From Denitratisoma oestradiolicum (GTDB lineage Bacteria > Pseudomonadota > Gammaproteobacteria > Burkholderiales > Rhodocyclaceae): a stretch of DNA of 64,000 nt. The DNA lies in contig NZ_LR778301.1 of NCBI RefSeq assembly GCF_902813185.1, forward strand, positions 2,480,001 to 2,544,000, written 5' to 3'. The notes under the pieces were generated by a model. It saw only the letters and a program-made list of their open reading frames with translations. It made no database searches and had not been told where the DNA came from. This document shows, in pieces, positions 25,756 through 34,370 of this stretch; the stretch's first letter is position 1; every line of letters starts with the position of its first letter. The position numbers and the translations under genes are program-made.

Positions 25756-25929
25756 GAGGAAAAGAGCTTAAAATGACGGGACGTGAGCAGGGCCCAGCCA
25801 GTTCTGGGTAATGGTCACAAACCGCAGCCTAATGTTAATTTAGGCGACTATGAAATGCGTGAGGCATGAATTTAGTTCCATGCCCCACGAACGACATGCC
25901 GGGTTGTTTTCCCGCAGCCAGATTTCTAC

Positions 25930-28341
25930 TTAGAAGTCGTAGGACAAGGTTACCCCCGCCTGGCGTTCGCGAGAAAGAAAGTCAACTGCGGTACGTCGAA
26001 ATGTCACAGAGTCGAAGTAGCGGAATCCATTCAGCGGTGTAACGTTATTGGTGGCGTTCTTGATGAACAGGGTTGCCTTCCAGTCCTTCCCCTTCAAGCC
26101 GGCGCTTAGATTGACACGGGTATAGGGATCCGCCCAAATCATATTCTGGATTTCAGCATAACGGCGGGACTGATAGGTCACATCGCTCCGAGCGAAAAAT
26201 TTCAGTCCACCCCATTGTTCGACGGGGAATTCGACATTTGCCGAAAAGGTGGCCGAGTGCTTCGGGGTCCTGGGCAATGTAAAGCCCGCTACCGAGATAT
26301 CACCGCCAAATACCGTGCCATTTGTTGTTTCGGTGCCAGAAATAGCCTTTGCATCGGTATAAGCGTAGTTGCCACTTAAACGAAGCCAACTATTGACCCG
26401 CGCAGAAACGTCGAATTCAAGGCCACGCGTCCTCGCCTTGCCAACATTATTTACGATGGTGGTCGTCGTCGAGAGTCCCGTCATAGGATTGGTGTACGGA
26501 GCTGTATTAGACAATTGCAAGCCATCAACGGTGTTCTGAAATAGCGCGGCGTTGAAGGTCATGCGATTATCGAGAAGTGTCGACTTGTAGCCCAGTTCAA
26601 CTGCAGTGACGGTTTCTCCGTCGTAGGCGAACTCTGAACTCGACAGCCCTGGAGTCGCGTTGAAGCCGCCACTTTTTGAACCCCGTGCCCATTGGCCATA
26701 CATCATACTCTCTGGGGAAAGCTTGAAATCTAGGGTAATACGTGGCTCGAATTTCTTGAAGGTTCTTTCGCCCTTCAGGGCGCAGGATTGACCAGCAACG
26801 CACGTTCCAGCTGTGACCACTGCCGTACCAAGAGTCGGCCCACCCACCTTGATCGTTTCCTTACTGTAGCGACCCTCGGCAGAAATTCGGAGATCATTGG
26901 TTAGCGCGTACTGTATCCGGCCAAAGGGAGCAAAGTTATCGATGGAAGTGGATGGCTTGGGACGAAGCGGGTCAGCGACCTTCTGGTTCGACGAATTTAG
27001 CGCAATAACGCCGCTCGTCTTTCCCCGCGCCTCTTCTTCATACAAGAAGGCTCCAGCCAGCCAAGTTAGTTGCTGATCTTGGGGAGAAACGATACGGAAC
27101 TCTTGGGAAAAATAATCCATGCGATCACGATCATAAGTCGTCCATGGCGTACCGAAGATGAATGACTTACCATCGTACGATTGATCTGCGCCTAAGTTAG
27201 TCGCTGAGCTTGTCCGGGCGGTTTGCGATGTTAGGGTATGTCCGCTATCGAGGGTATAGTTCAGGGTCAGGGATGATCTCTTGATGACCCGGTCGAGACC
27301 GGCGATGTTTCCATAGTTGATACCCGAAGACGGGTCCGTATAGTTGGCGAGATCCATCTCGTTGCGACGTAACAGATTCCCACTATAGGATGCTGCGCCA
27401 CAAGGCCAGCCGTTGGCCTTTGTGGTAGCAGTGCCGACAATATTGACGAGATGGCCATTGCATTCGCTGCCATTCGGCACATTGGAAGAGCCGTTTTGGC
27501 TGGTGACTACACCACCAGCTTGTATCGGAACCGGTCTCATGACAGCGGGAAACTGCCCATCGCGGATCGCTGCATTGTCCATGGTCGCGAGAATGTTGAA
27601 TTTTGGCGTCGGTGTTATAGATACCTGAATTCCCGTGCTATCTGTTCGCTCTTGACCGATCTTGTTGTCCGTCTGAACATTGGTATATTGACCGCCATAG
27701 TGAGAATGCTTGGCCTTGATGCGGGCAGAGAGAACATCCTGACGGATGGGGAGAGTCAATGCGGTGAATAGCGATTGCTCGTCGTGATCGGCAACCGTCA
27801 AGGATACCCGTCCTTCAAAATCATTACCGGGTTTCACCGTAACGTAATTGATTGCCCCCGCATAGGTCGCCCGTCCGTAGAGCGCGGATTGTGGCCCTTT
27901 AATGACTTCTACGCGCTGCGCATCGTCCAGGGTCAGTGCAAGAGCGCCGTCTTTAATGAATACGCCATCGACGAAGACAGAAACTGGTTGCGGGGCATCT
28001 GTGCGGAGTGCCGAGATTCCTCGAATAACGGGGCGCTCTGCATTTCGTCCAAGATCAGGTGAGTAGGACAGGCCGGGGGTAAATTGAGACAATTCACTGA
28101 TAGACGTAATGCCCTTGGCTTCCATTTCTCGTGCGGACAGTGCACTGATCGAGAGCGGAACCTCCTGCAGTTTTTCTGCAGTACGTCGTGACGTGACGAC
28201 AATAGTTTCGATGCCGCCAGATTTGTCTTCTTGAACGGAGTTTTTCGCTCCGGCACTGTTGATGACATCGGGCGTTTGAGCAAATGCTTGGCTCATAGCA
28301 AGTGCCAGTGTACTCAACAAATAACGCTTTCCTCTTGCCAT
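25930..28341 (-). CDS. TonB-dependent outer-membrane receptor 1
   Basis: An 803-residue receptor with a signal peptide (RYLLSTLALAMSQAFAQ), TonB box (ETIVVTSRR at about residue 45), a plug domain (VPLSISALSAREMEAKGITS, RVEVIKGPQSALYGRATYAG) and a C-terminal beta barrel ending in ERQAGVTLSYDF with the terminal Phe. It imports a ligand through the outer membrane with TonB energy. The plug is of the type common in sphingomonads and other degraders of sterols and aromatics, not of siderophore receptors; this is impression only. GGGAGGAAG precedes ATG 28341. A sigma-54 promoter at 28408 and activator site at 28507 stand upstream. Confidence 0.93.
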   Translation of the reverse strand: MARGKRYLLSTLALAMSQAFAQTPDVINSAGAKNSVQEDKSGGIETIVVTSRRTAEKLQEVPLSISALSAREMEAKGITSISELSQFTPGLSYSPDLGRNAERPVIRGISALRTDAPQPVSVFVDGVFIKDGALALTLDDAQRVEVIKGPQSALYGRATYAGAINYVTVKPGNDFEGRVSLTVADHDEQSLFTALTLPIRQDVLSARIKAKHSHYGGQYTNVQTDNKIGQERTDSTGIQVSITPTPKFNILATMDNAAIRDGQFPAVMRPVPIQAGGVVTSQNGSSNVPNGSECNGHLVNIVGTATTKANGWPCGAASYSGNLLRRNEMDLANYTDPSSGINYGNIAGLDRVIKRSSLTLNYTLDSGHTLTSQTARTSSATNLGADQSYDGKSFIFGTPWTTYDRDRMDYFSQEFRIVSPQDQQLTWLAGAFLYEEEARGKTSGVIALNSSNQKVADPLRPKPSTSIDNFAPFGRIQYALTNDLRISAEGRYSKETIKVGGPTLGTAVVTAGTCVAGQSCALKGERTFKKFEPRITLDFKLSPESMMYGQWARGSKSGGFNATPGLSSSEFAYDGETVTAVELGYKSTLLDNRMTFNAALFQNTVDGLQLSNTAPYTNPMTGLSTTTTIVNNVGKARTRGLEFDVSARVNSWLRLSGNYAYTDAKAISGTETTNGTVFGGDISVAGFTLPRTPKHSATFSANVEFPVEQWGGLKFFARSDVTYQSRRYAEIQNMIWADPYTRVNLSAGLKGKDWKATLFIKNATNNVTPLNGFRYFDSVTFRRTAVDFLSRERQAGVTLSYDF

Positions 28342-28407
28342 TTCTTCCTCCCTTACGGTTATGAATCTATGAGTTACGTTATTTCCAATACATTGCGGTT
28401 GATATTC

Positions 28408-28423
28408 AGCAATATCTGTACCA
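28408..28423 (-). promoter_or_regulatory. Sigma-54 promoter of TonB receptor 1
   Basis: On the minus strand TGGTACAGATATTGCT: GG at -24, GC at -12, 10 bases between; 66 bp ahead of the receptor ATG. Confidence 0.75.
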
Positions 28424-28506
28424 ATGCATGGAATGAATCTATGTGTTTGTTTTGTTGTTGTTTTATTTTGATGGCTCGCATCCGAGCAGGAAGCAATTCA
28501 TCAGTT

Positions 28507-28526
28507 TGAAACAATGATTTGTTTCG
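28507..28526. promoter_or_regulatory. Inverted TGAAACA activator site upstream of TonB receptor 1
   Basis: GAAACAA-TGAT-TTGTTTC (28508-28525) is a perfect palindrome containing TGAAACA (28507-28513) and the inverted CGAAACA, about 85-105 bp above the -24 box. A further CGTTTCA lies at 28558-28564, just before the IS66 end. Confidence 0.6.
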
Positions 28527-28632
28527 CGAATTTCTCGCTTCATGGGAATGCAACGTTCGTTTCAGTGTAAGCGTTCAATCGGTACACCATTCTTGACGGT
28601 GACGAAATGGCGGGTAGGTGAAGCTGTCTGAA

Positions 28633-30204
28633 TCAGGGAGTTGGGTTCGCGAGGCGCCAAGGTAGCAAGGCCTCGAAGTCGTCGGCAGATTGTGCGGTGG
28701 GCAGTTTGCGGAAGAGACTGGCCAGATAGGCGTAGGGATCGATGCGGTTGGCCTTGCAGGTTTCGATCAGGGAGTAGAGATTGGCGCTGGCGTTGGCGCC
28801 GCCGCCGGTGTCGCTGAACAGCCAGTTACGCCGACCGACCACGAAGGGGCGGATAGCGTTCTCGCAGAGGTTGTTGTCGATCGGCCAGGCACTGTTGTCG
28901 ACATAGCGGATCAGCTTCGGCCATTGGGCTGACAGGTAATGCAGGGCCTTGCCCAGCAGACTGCCGGGTATCACGCTGTGGAGATGTTCGAGCAATAGCT
29001 GCTCGATCTTCGCCAGGATCGGTTTGCTATGCGCCTGCCGCAGCGCAAGCCGCTGCTTCGGCGCGAGGTCACGCGCCAGGGCCTCGATGGCATAAAGTTC
29101 GCCGATCGCGGTGATGAACCGGGTTGCCAACTGCTCTGGACTTCTGGCTGCCTTCGGAATGACGGCCTCTGCCTCAACGAAGTAACGCCGGCAATGGGCC
29201 CAGCAACCCAGGTGGGTCAAGCCATTGGCCTGGGCAATGCCGCCATAGACCTCGTACCCGTCAGTCATCAGTGCAGCGCCAGATTTAATCCCCGCATAGA
29301 GCTTGGCTCCATGGGTCCCTCCTCTTCCGGGGGCATAACCGAACAGCCGGATTGGCGGCCCTGTGCCACTGGCCTGCGCCCACAGATAGCTCTGGGTCTG
29401 TGCCGCCCGCCCCGGTTCCTTGAGTACCTGCACCACCGTCTCGTCGCCATGTACCAGATCCGCATCCAGCAGATGGTCACGCAGCAGGTTGATGATGGGC
29501 TGTATCGCCTGTCCGACCTTGACGATGCTCCCCGCCAAGGTGTTGCGCGAAAGGTCGCCGCCGAAGCGGCCCAGGAGTGCCGCCTGCCGGTAGAGCGGCA
29601 AGGCATCCATGTATTTCGAGGTGACCACCCAAGCCAGTGCCGACTCGGTCAGCAGCCCCTTGGGGATGATCCGTGCTGGCGCCGGGGTGACCTTGATCCC
29701 CTCGTCGCAACACGGGCAGGCGTATTTCACCCGCTGATGCTGGATGACGCGCACCTGCTGTGGAATGATGTCGAGCTGCTCGCTGATCTCGATGCCGATC
29801 TCCACCAGGGCGGAACCGTCATGGGCGCAGACCCGTTCCGACTCAGGCAGTTCATGGCGCACGACTTCCCGGGGCAGGGCCGGATCGAGAGGCTTGCGGC
29901 CGCGCTTCTTCCGTAAGTGGCTAGCAACGTCGATCTCTGGCGTGGCTTCTTCAGCCACCGGTGTGCCCGCTGGTGCCAGGGCTTCGGCTTCGTTGAGAAA
30001 CAGGTCGCGCTGGTCGGTGCTGCGGGCCTCAGACTTGGCGGCGAACAATTGTCGCAGATGGGCCGCCAGTTTCTCCTTGAGCAGGTCCCGTTCTACCGTC
30101 ACAACCTTGAGCTGGCCCTTCAGGGTTTCGCGCTCGGCATGAGCCTCGTCGCGTGCCGCGATGAGTGCGTCGAATTCCCCCTTGCTGAGCGTCACCGTAT
30201 TCAT
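28633..30204 (-). CDS. tnpC: IS66 transposase TnpC, intact
   Basis: A 523-residue DDE transposase. It has an N-terminal coiled coil (RDEAHAERETLKGQLKV), a basic linker (HLRKKRGRKPLD), a zinc-binding segment (YACPCCDEGIKVTPAPA) and the catalytic core (DLVHGDETVVQVLKEPGR, MTDGYEVYGGIAQ, then VDNSAWPIDNNLCENAIRPF with the catalytic Glu). ATG 30204 (NTVTLSKGEFDAL) is the usual IS66 TnpC start; the frame stays open to 30240. It is full length with all catalytic residues, unlike copy A. Confidence 0.93.
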   Translation of the reverse strand: MNTVTLSKGEFDALIAARDEAHAERETLKGQLKVVTVERDLLKEKLAAHLRQLFAAKSEARSTDQRDLFLNEAEALAPAGTPVAEEATPEIDVASHLRKKRGRKPLDPALPREVVRHELPESERVCAHDGSALVEIGIEISEQLDIIPQQVRVIQHQRVKYACPCCDEGIKVTPAPARIIPKGLLTESALAWVVTSKYMDALPLYRQAALLGRFGGDLSRNTLAGSIVKVGQAIQPIINLLRDHLLDADLVHGDETVVQVLKEPGRAAQTQSYLWAQASGTGPPIRLFGYAPGRGGTHGAKLYAGIKSGAALMTDGYEVYGGIAQANGLTHLGCWAHCRRYFVEAEAVIPKAARSPEQLATRFITAIGELYAIEALARDLAPKQRLALRQAHSKPILAKIEQLLLEHLHSVIPGSLLGKALHYLSAQWPKLIRYVDNSAWPIDNNLCENAIRPFVVGRRNWLFSDTGGGANASANLYSLIETCKANRIDPYAYLASLFRKLPTAQSADDFEALLPWRLANPTP

Positions 30205-30236
30205 CGCGAAATTAGACCAGAGGGCGCAGGGCCGGT

Positions 30237-30588
30237 TCACCCTGCTTGCAAATATTTCCGCTCCGGGTGGGGGCGCATCGCCGCCAGGTCGATGCCGGCC
30301 AATAGCCAGTGGAGTTGCTCAACGGTCAGCTCAACCACGGCGGCCTCCTTCGGCCACTTGAAACGATCCGCTTCCAGCCGTTTGATCATGAGCCAGAAGC
30401 CGTTACGATCCCACAGCAGGATCTTGATCCGATCCCGCCGGCGGTTGCTGAAGACGAACATGGCGGGGGCGAAGGGATCGAGTTCCAGTGCCTGCTCGAC
30501 CAGAAGCGCCAGCCCGTTGATGGCCTTGCGCCCATCGACCGCTCCGCAGGTGAAGATAGACCTTCAGCCCTGGGGCGAACCGGAACAT
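30237..30588 (-). pseudogene. tnpB: IS66 TnpB with one-base frameshift
   Basis: The IS66 second ORF is visible in two frames: MFRFAPGLKVYLH from 30588 and, one base out of phase, CGAVDGRKAINGLALLVEQA followed by FVFSNRRRDRIKILLWDRNG to 30237. One extra base near 30550 separates them. Together they make the normal 117 or so residues. Either the element has lost TnpB, or this is a sequencing error. Confidence 0.7.
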
Positions 30589-30974
30589 GGCAACCTGGAC
30601 AGCCAGGTGAGCAATTGCGGCAGTTCGTGCTCGGTAAGCCCGCTCAGGTCGAGTCGGACGCCATTGGGCAGTGTAGCCCAAAGTCCTCCTCCGCCCTGGG
30701 GCGCCGCTACCTTCGCCCCGACAACGGGTATGAAGGCGGACGGCTGGGCCAGTATCGCCCCAGCGGACTCATGCTTCTTCCGGTAGCGGCCAATCCAGGT
30801 TCGCAACAGATTGGCATTGACTCCATGCTGCATCGCAAGCCGTGCCACTGATATCCCGGGCTGAAGACAGACTTCGACCAGATCCCGTTTCGCCTCCGGA
30901 TCGTAACAGTTTCGACCGTCTTGTTTGCGCCCCACAACCAGGGGCCTCGATAACTCTGTGGTGTTCTCTGTCAT
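30564..30974 (-). CDS. tnpA: IS66 TnpA (helix-turn-helix ORF1)
   Basis: A 136-residue protein with the IS3/IS911-type helix-turn-helix seen in IS66 ORF1 (YDPEAKRDLVEVCLQPGISV, then RLAMQHGVNANLLRTWIGRY) and a C-terminal part LPNGVRLDLSGLTEHELPQL. It overlaps the start of tnpB by 25 bp. Required with TnpB and TnpC for IS66 movement. Confidence 0.88.
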   Translation of the reverse strand: MTENTTELSRPLVVGRKQDGRNCYDPEAKRDLVEVCLQPGISVARLAMQHGVNANLLRTWIGRYRKKHESAGAILAQPSAFIPVVGAKVAAPQGGGGLWATLPNGVRLDLSGLTEHELPQLLTWLSRLPCSGSPQG

Positions 30975-31051
30975 AGGTGTCCACGTTCATCTACGTGGAC
31001 ACCATCATCCTCATTCACTACCCTCAGCGCCAGACGTGGTTTATTGAGCGC

Positions 31052-31507
31052 TTACGCTAAGAGTACTGATTGCGTCAGGCTTAGCACGATCTGTCCCTCT
31101 TGGTTCGTCAGCTTGCTGTGAAATTCTGCAACCCCTCGATCAGGCCTGGAGCGCGACGGACGGCATGACAAGCAATGCCCCTCAAGATGTAGCTGATCTC
31201 CCGGACGAACGGGATGAGGAAAGTTCATTTGCTGAATCGAAAGCGCGGCGAGCACAGCAAGCTGTTCCTGTCGTTGATGACACAGCTGCAAGTAAACTGC
31301 GTAGGTATGAGCGCCAGATGCGATTAAGCCCCCGTAGGGTGAATGCTTCGCCTTTATTGGGGCTACGTGCAAAGGCAGAGGATCCCACTGACGGGCAAAA
31401 TCAATGATGGATGCCTCGCTAATCTTGATTGGGCCCACGCGATAGAGGTAGCCGGGTTGGATGTCATCCAGCCAAACCAGTTTCCGGCTGCTTATGGCCT
31501 CCCGCAT
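31052..31507 (-). CDS. MaoC-like hot-dog dehydratase, 3' end replaced by IS66
   Basis: A 151-residue single hot-dog protein of the MaoC/(R)-enoyl-CoA hydratase type: VWLDDIQPGYLYRVGPIKI, IIDFARQWDPLPLHVAP with the usual Asp-x5-His catalytic pair, and GLIASGAHTYAVYLQLC. It hydrates an enoyl-CoA. The stop TAA comes from the IS66 end. The original gene can be reconstructed by joining the flank at 23111: reading continues LLAKCNAAHRETF... for about 21 more residues. These lie beyond the hot-dog core, so the protein may still work. It starts 65 bp after the SDR remnant in the DUF1838 operon. Confidence 0.82.
   Translation of the reverse strand: MREAISSRKLVWLDDIQPGYLYRVGPIKISEASIIDFARQWDPLPLHVAPIKAKHSPYGGLIASGAHTYAVYLQLCHQRQEQLAVLAALSIQQMNFPHPVRPGDQLHLEGHCLSCRPSRSRPDRGVAEFHSKLTNQEGQIVLSLTQSVLLA
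31056..31063. repeat. IS66 target-duplication half next to copy B
   Basis: GCTAAGAG directly outside the tnpA-side end of IS66 copy B. It is the reverse complement of CTCTTAGC at 23111-23118 outside copy A. Confidence 0.8.
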
Positions 31508-31571
31508 GTTTCACCACTCATTATTCCAAGCAACGTTCGTTTCAAGGCTGGCTTGCTACTGGAGTATTAGG

Positions 31572-32335
31572 TTATGGCGTCAGAGCACCGCCATTGATAT
31601 GTAACGTCTGGCCGGTGATATACCGTGACGCTTCAGAAAGGAGAAACAATATAGGCTCGCCACTTCGGCCGCAAGACCCAGGCGCCCAAGAGGAACCTGC
31701 TGTTTGTAGATGTCTGGATTGAGTCGCGGCTCTATATGCGGCCGCCCGGTCCCCCCAGTCATGAAACGAGTATCTATGCCACCGGGGGCCACACAATTAA
31801 CCCGAATTCGCGGTGCATTTTCCTTGGCCAAGGTCTTGGTCAAGGAAACAATGGCGGCTTTGGCTGCACTGTAGGGGCCGTAACCAGGATTGCTGACATC
31901 GGCGAGACCCGATGACATATTGACAATCGCGGGCATATGCTCGGACTCATTGAGGTAAGGCATTGCTACCCGACATCCATTGAGCGTGGAACTAAAACTG
32001 GCTGAAAAAATCGCGTCCCATTCGGATAAGTGAAAATCATTGACAGAGGCTTTCTCCCCCATGTAGCCCGCCAAATTAACAAGTCCATCAAGCCCCCTTC
32101 AGCGCTGGACTAGGTAGTTCATTGCAGAGCTTAACTGAGCCTGATTAGTGGCATCCACCTCATGAAATACAACATCGCGTGGCAATGGGCATTCTAAGTT
32201 GGCCTGCGGCAGATCGAACACAGCGACTTTCAGCCCGTCACTCAAAGCCAGATCTACCAATGCCCGCCCGATTCCACCGCATCCCCCCAGCACCAACATA
32301 CGATAGTTCTCTCGCGGAGAAAGTCTCAATGCCAT
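31572..32335 (-). pseudogene. Short-chain dehydrogenase/reductase, broken
   Basis: An SDR of about 250 residues in three pieces. The first (32335 to 32099) has the Rossmann start MLVLGGCGGIGRALVDLAL and stops at an in-frame TGA (32099-32101). The same frame continues GLDGLVNLAGYMGEKA, NMSSGLADVSNPGYGPYSAA with the Ser and Tyr-x3-Lys active site (YSAAK), up to about 31650. A one-base shift near 31650 then leads into the last part (LFLLSEASRYITGQTLHINGG) ending at 31572. One nonsense change plus one frameshift indicate a dead gene. It is the fourth unit of the DUF1838 operon. Confidence 0.85.
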
Positions 32336-32362
32336 GGAGAAGGCCCCCCCAAGGAAGCTGAT

Positions 32363-33796
32363 TTAAAGCACATCAATCACCTCACCTACAACGCGATCTG
32401 CAGATTCCAAGGCACCTTCCATGCCCGCGAAAACAATAGAAGTATGCTCGCCTGCGAAAAACAGTCTGCTCATCGCCCTGGATTGATTTGCTGCAAAAGG
32501 TATACATTGCCCTGGCGCAAAATGCGAGTAGGCACCTCGATTAAACGGATCGCGCCCCCAACTGCGCGTTAGTTCATATCGCAGGGCACCTTTGGTGGAG
32601 GGACGGATCCTCGCCAGATCATCAATCACACTGCGAACCTGCTGCGCAGGTGGCATTTTGTCAAATTGTTGCGCCTGTGCTCCATCAATCCACACCGTTA
32701 TATTTCGCGGAACCCGATGCTCATCCCGATTAACGAAGACCCGTTCAATGAGACTATCTGTCCACATACTGATGGGCAGACCATCCTCTTCCCAGAAGGG
32801 CCTCTGGATATGAAAATGGAGTTGAGTAATTGCCGTATAGGGCATGGTGTCAATGGCCGTCTGTAGAATCCCTTCTGGCTTTGGATCAATGCGAATTGAG
32901 CGCAACACAGAATAGGGCAGCGTCGAAATGACGACCTTTCCCTTGAGCGTCCTACCATCGTTGCAGTGAACTACTCCACCGTGATCATCACAGCGGATCG
33001 CCTTGACCCGCGTATTCAACATAATCGTCCCTTGGACAGCTTTGGCCATCGCGTCCGGTAAGCGCGAATTTCCACCCGATGCTCGCAACAGTTCTAGCTT
33101 TCCCGTGCCAGGATCTCGGCCACCGTGCTTGCGGCGATAGTGTTCGCGTATCGCCCAAAGTGCCGAGGTTGTCGCCAAATCATTGGTATTGGGAGAAATG
33201 TTCATCAAACGCAGGGCTTCCTCATCGGCGCCTCGGCTGATGAGAAAGTCCTTCAAACTAGTTTGGTCCAGGGACTGATGTCGTGAGTCAGTCCAGTCAG
33301 TTCGTGAGGTTAGGACGTTATCCCCGTCAATGAAGCTGGAAATCAGAGCCATCGGCAAGGTTTTTTTTCTCGCCTCCGGTAACTTGTTGGCCTTTGATGT
33401 GGCCCACTCCGAGCCCTTAATCAGGCTGCCACCAATGGACATCACACTGCTCATATCTGATGTATCCAGAGGCTCCAATGGCACGTTGAGCTGTTTTGCC
33501 CAGCCTTTGAATCGGGCATAATCACCTGCAACAATCTGCCCACCTGCATCCGTCACGGCACCCATTTGTCCAAGGGTCCAGACACGCCCCCCAACACGAT
33601 CACGGGCCTCTACCATGCCGACTCGGAATCCCAACATTTCAAGTTGCAAAGCACATGAAAGGCCCGATAGGCCGGCGCCAATGATGACAGCATCAAACTC
33701 CTGGTGCCGCGTTTTAGCCCAAGACGGCAGAGCAAGAGAAAGTCCACCGGCTGCGATGCCCTGAATGATGCGGCGCCGAACTGGATCAGCGCTCAT
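32363..33796 (-). CDS. Tat-exported flavin monoamine oxidase family protein
   Basis: A 477-residue flavoprotein with a twin-arginine-like signal (DPVRRRIIQGIAAGGLSLAL) and the FAD-binding start DAVIIGAGLSGLSCALQLEM, then MVEARDRVGGRVWTLGQ; near the C-terminus RLFFAGEHTSIVFAGMEGAL. The family includes amine oxidases and nicotine oxidoreductase-type dehydrogenases. A c-type cytochrome gene follows upstream with 2 bp between, as with periplasmic amine dehydrogenases that pass electrons to cytochrome c. I infer a periplasmic oxidation of the imported substrate, possibly at an amine. ATG 33796. Complete. Confidence 0.85.
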   Translation of the reverse strand: MSADPVRRRIIQGIAAGGLSLALPSWAKTRHQEFDAVIIGAGLSGLSCALQLEMLGFRVGMVEARDRVGGRVWTLGQMGAVTDAGGQIVAGDYARFKGWAKQLNVPLEPLDTSDMSSVMSIGGSLIKGSEWATSKANKLPEARKKTLPMALISSFIDGDNVLTSRTDWTDSRHQSLDQTSLKDFLISRGADEEALRLMNISPNTNDLATTSALWAIREHYRRKHGGRDPGTGKLELLRASGGNSRLPDAMAKAVQGTIMLNTRVKAIRCDDHGGVVHCNDGRTLKGKVVISTLPYSVLRSIRIDPKPEGILQTAIDTMPYTAITQLHFHIQRPFWEEDGLPISMWTDSLIERVFVNRDEHRVPRNITVWIDGAQAQQFDKMPPAQQVRSVIDDLARIRPSTKGALRYELTRSWGRDPFNRGAYSHFAPGQCIPFAANQSRAMSRLFFAGEHTSIVFAGMEGALESADRVVGEVIDVL

Positions 33797-33798
33797 GG

Positions 33799-34317
33799 TT
33801 AGCGCCCTCCTTCGTTGGTAGCTGCCGTAACTTGCTTTTCCATATTCCGTCGCATCTTGTACATATCCACTTGCCTCATGCCTTTGCCACGACTGGCAGC
33901 AAAGTCCTCCGCCGAATAGGCTAAAAATTCGTTAGGCACAACCGTCTCATTCAAGGATCGGATCAGATAATTGGCGATACCCGCTAGTTCAATATCCTCG
34001 ATTTGCGAGAACGATGGCATCAGTCCACTAAAGCGTTCCCCCCCTACCTCAATCAAACCCACCAGACCATAGAGCATTACGCGAGGAATGTATTCCCGCC
34101 CGCCAGGAAGCAGAGTCCTCGCCCCCAAACTGCTCGACTTGTGAATCGTCAAGGGGGGGGCCAATCCAGTCAAACCAACGCCACCAACCTGATGACAGGA
34201 TGCGCAATGCTTAAGAAAACTTTGTTCTCCCGGAGAATCGGCAGCCAGGGCGCCAAGCGGCAGAAGCCCCAGCATGACCGCCATTCCCGCAATCAAGCAA
34301 CAATTTAGGAAATACAT
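33799..34317 (-). CDS. Exported c-type cytochrome
   Basis: A 172-residue protein with a signal peptide (FLNCCLIAGMAVMLGLLPLG) and one haem site CASCH (FLKHCASCHQVGGVGLTGLA); the sixth ligand is probably Met in SGLMPSFSQIEDIELAGIAN. ATG 34317 is preferred because the signal begins there and GGAG precedes it; the longer frame to 34362 adds a polar tail. It lies between the DUF1838 gene and the flavin amine oxidase and is probably the latter's electron acceptor in the periplasm. Confidence 0.88.
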   Translation of the reverse strand: MYFLNCCLIAGMAVMLGLLPLGALAADSPGEQSFLKHCASCHQVGGVGLTGLAPPLTIHKSSSLGARTLLPGGREYIPRVMLYGLVGLIEVGGERFSGLMPSFSQIEDIELAGIANYLIRSLNETVVPNEFLAYSAEDFAASRGKGMRQVDMYKMRRNMEKQVTAATNEGGR

Positions 34318-34370
34318 ATCAAATTCAGCTCCGTCACTGGGCGACGCCGGATGCGGCGTCACCCATCAAA

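Larger units (their letters stand above)
28567..31055 (-). mobile_element. IS66-family element, copy B, complete (about 2489 bp)
   Basis: The ends GTAAGCGTTCAAT (28567) and, inverted, GTAAGCGCTCAAT (31055) form the terminal repeat. It carries tnpA, a frameshifted tnpB and tnpC, all on the minus strand. The outer bases do not match each other (GTTTCAGT on the left, GCTAAGAG on the right), whereas GCTAAGAG matches inverted the flank of copy A. The left flank has therefore been exchanged by an inversion. Confidence 0.92.
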
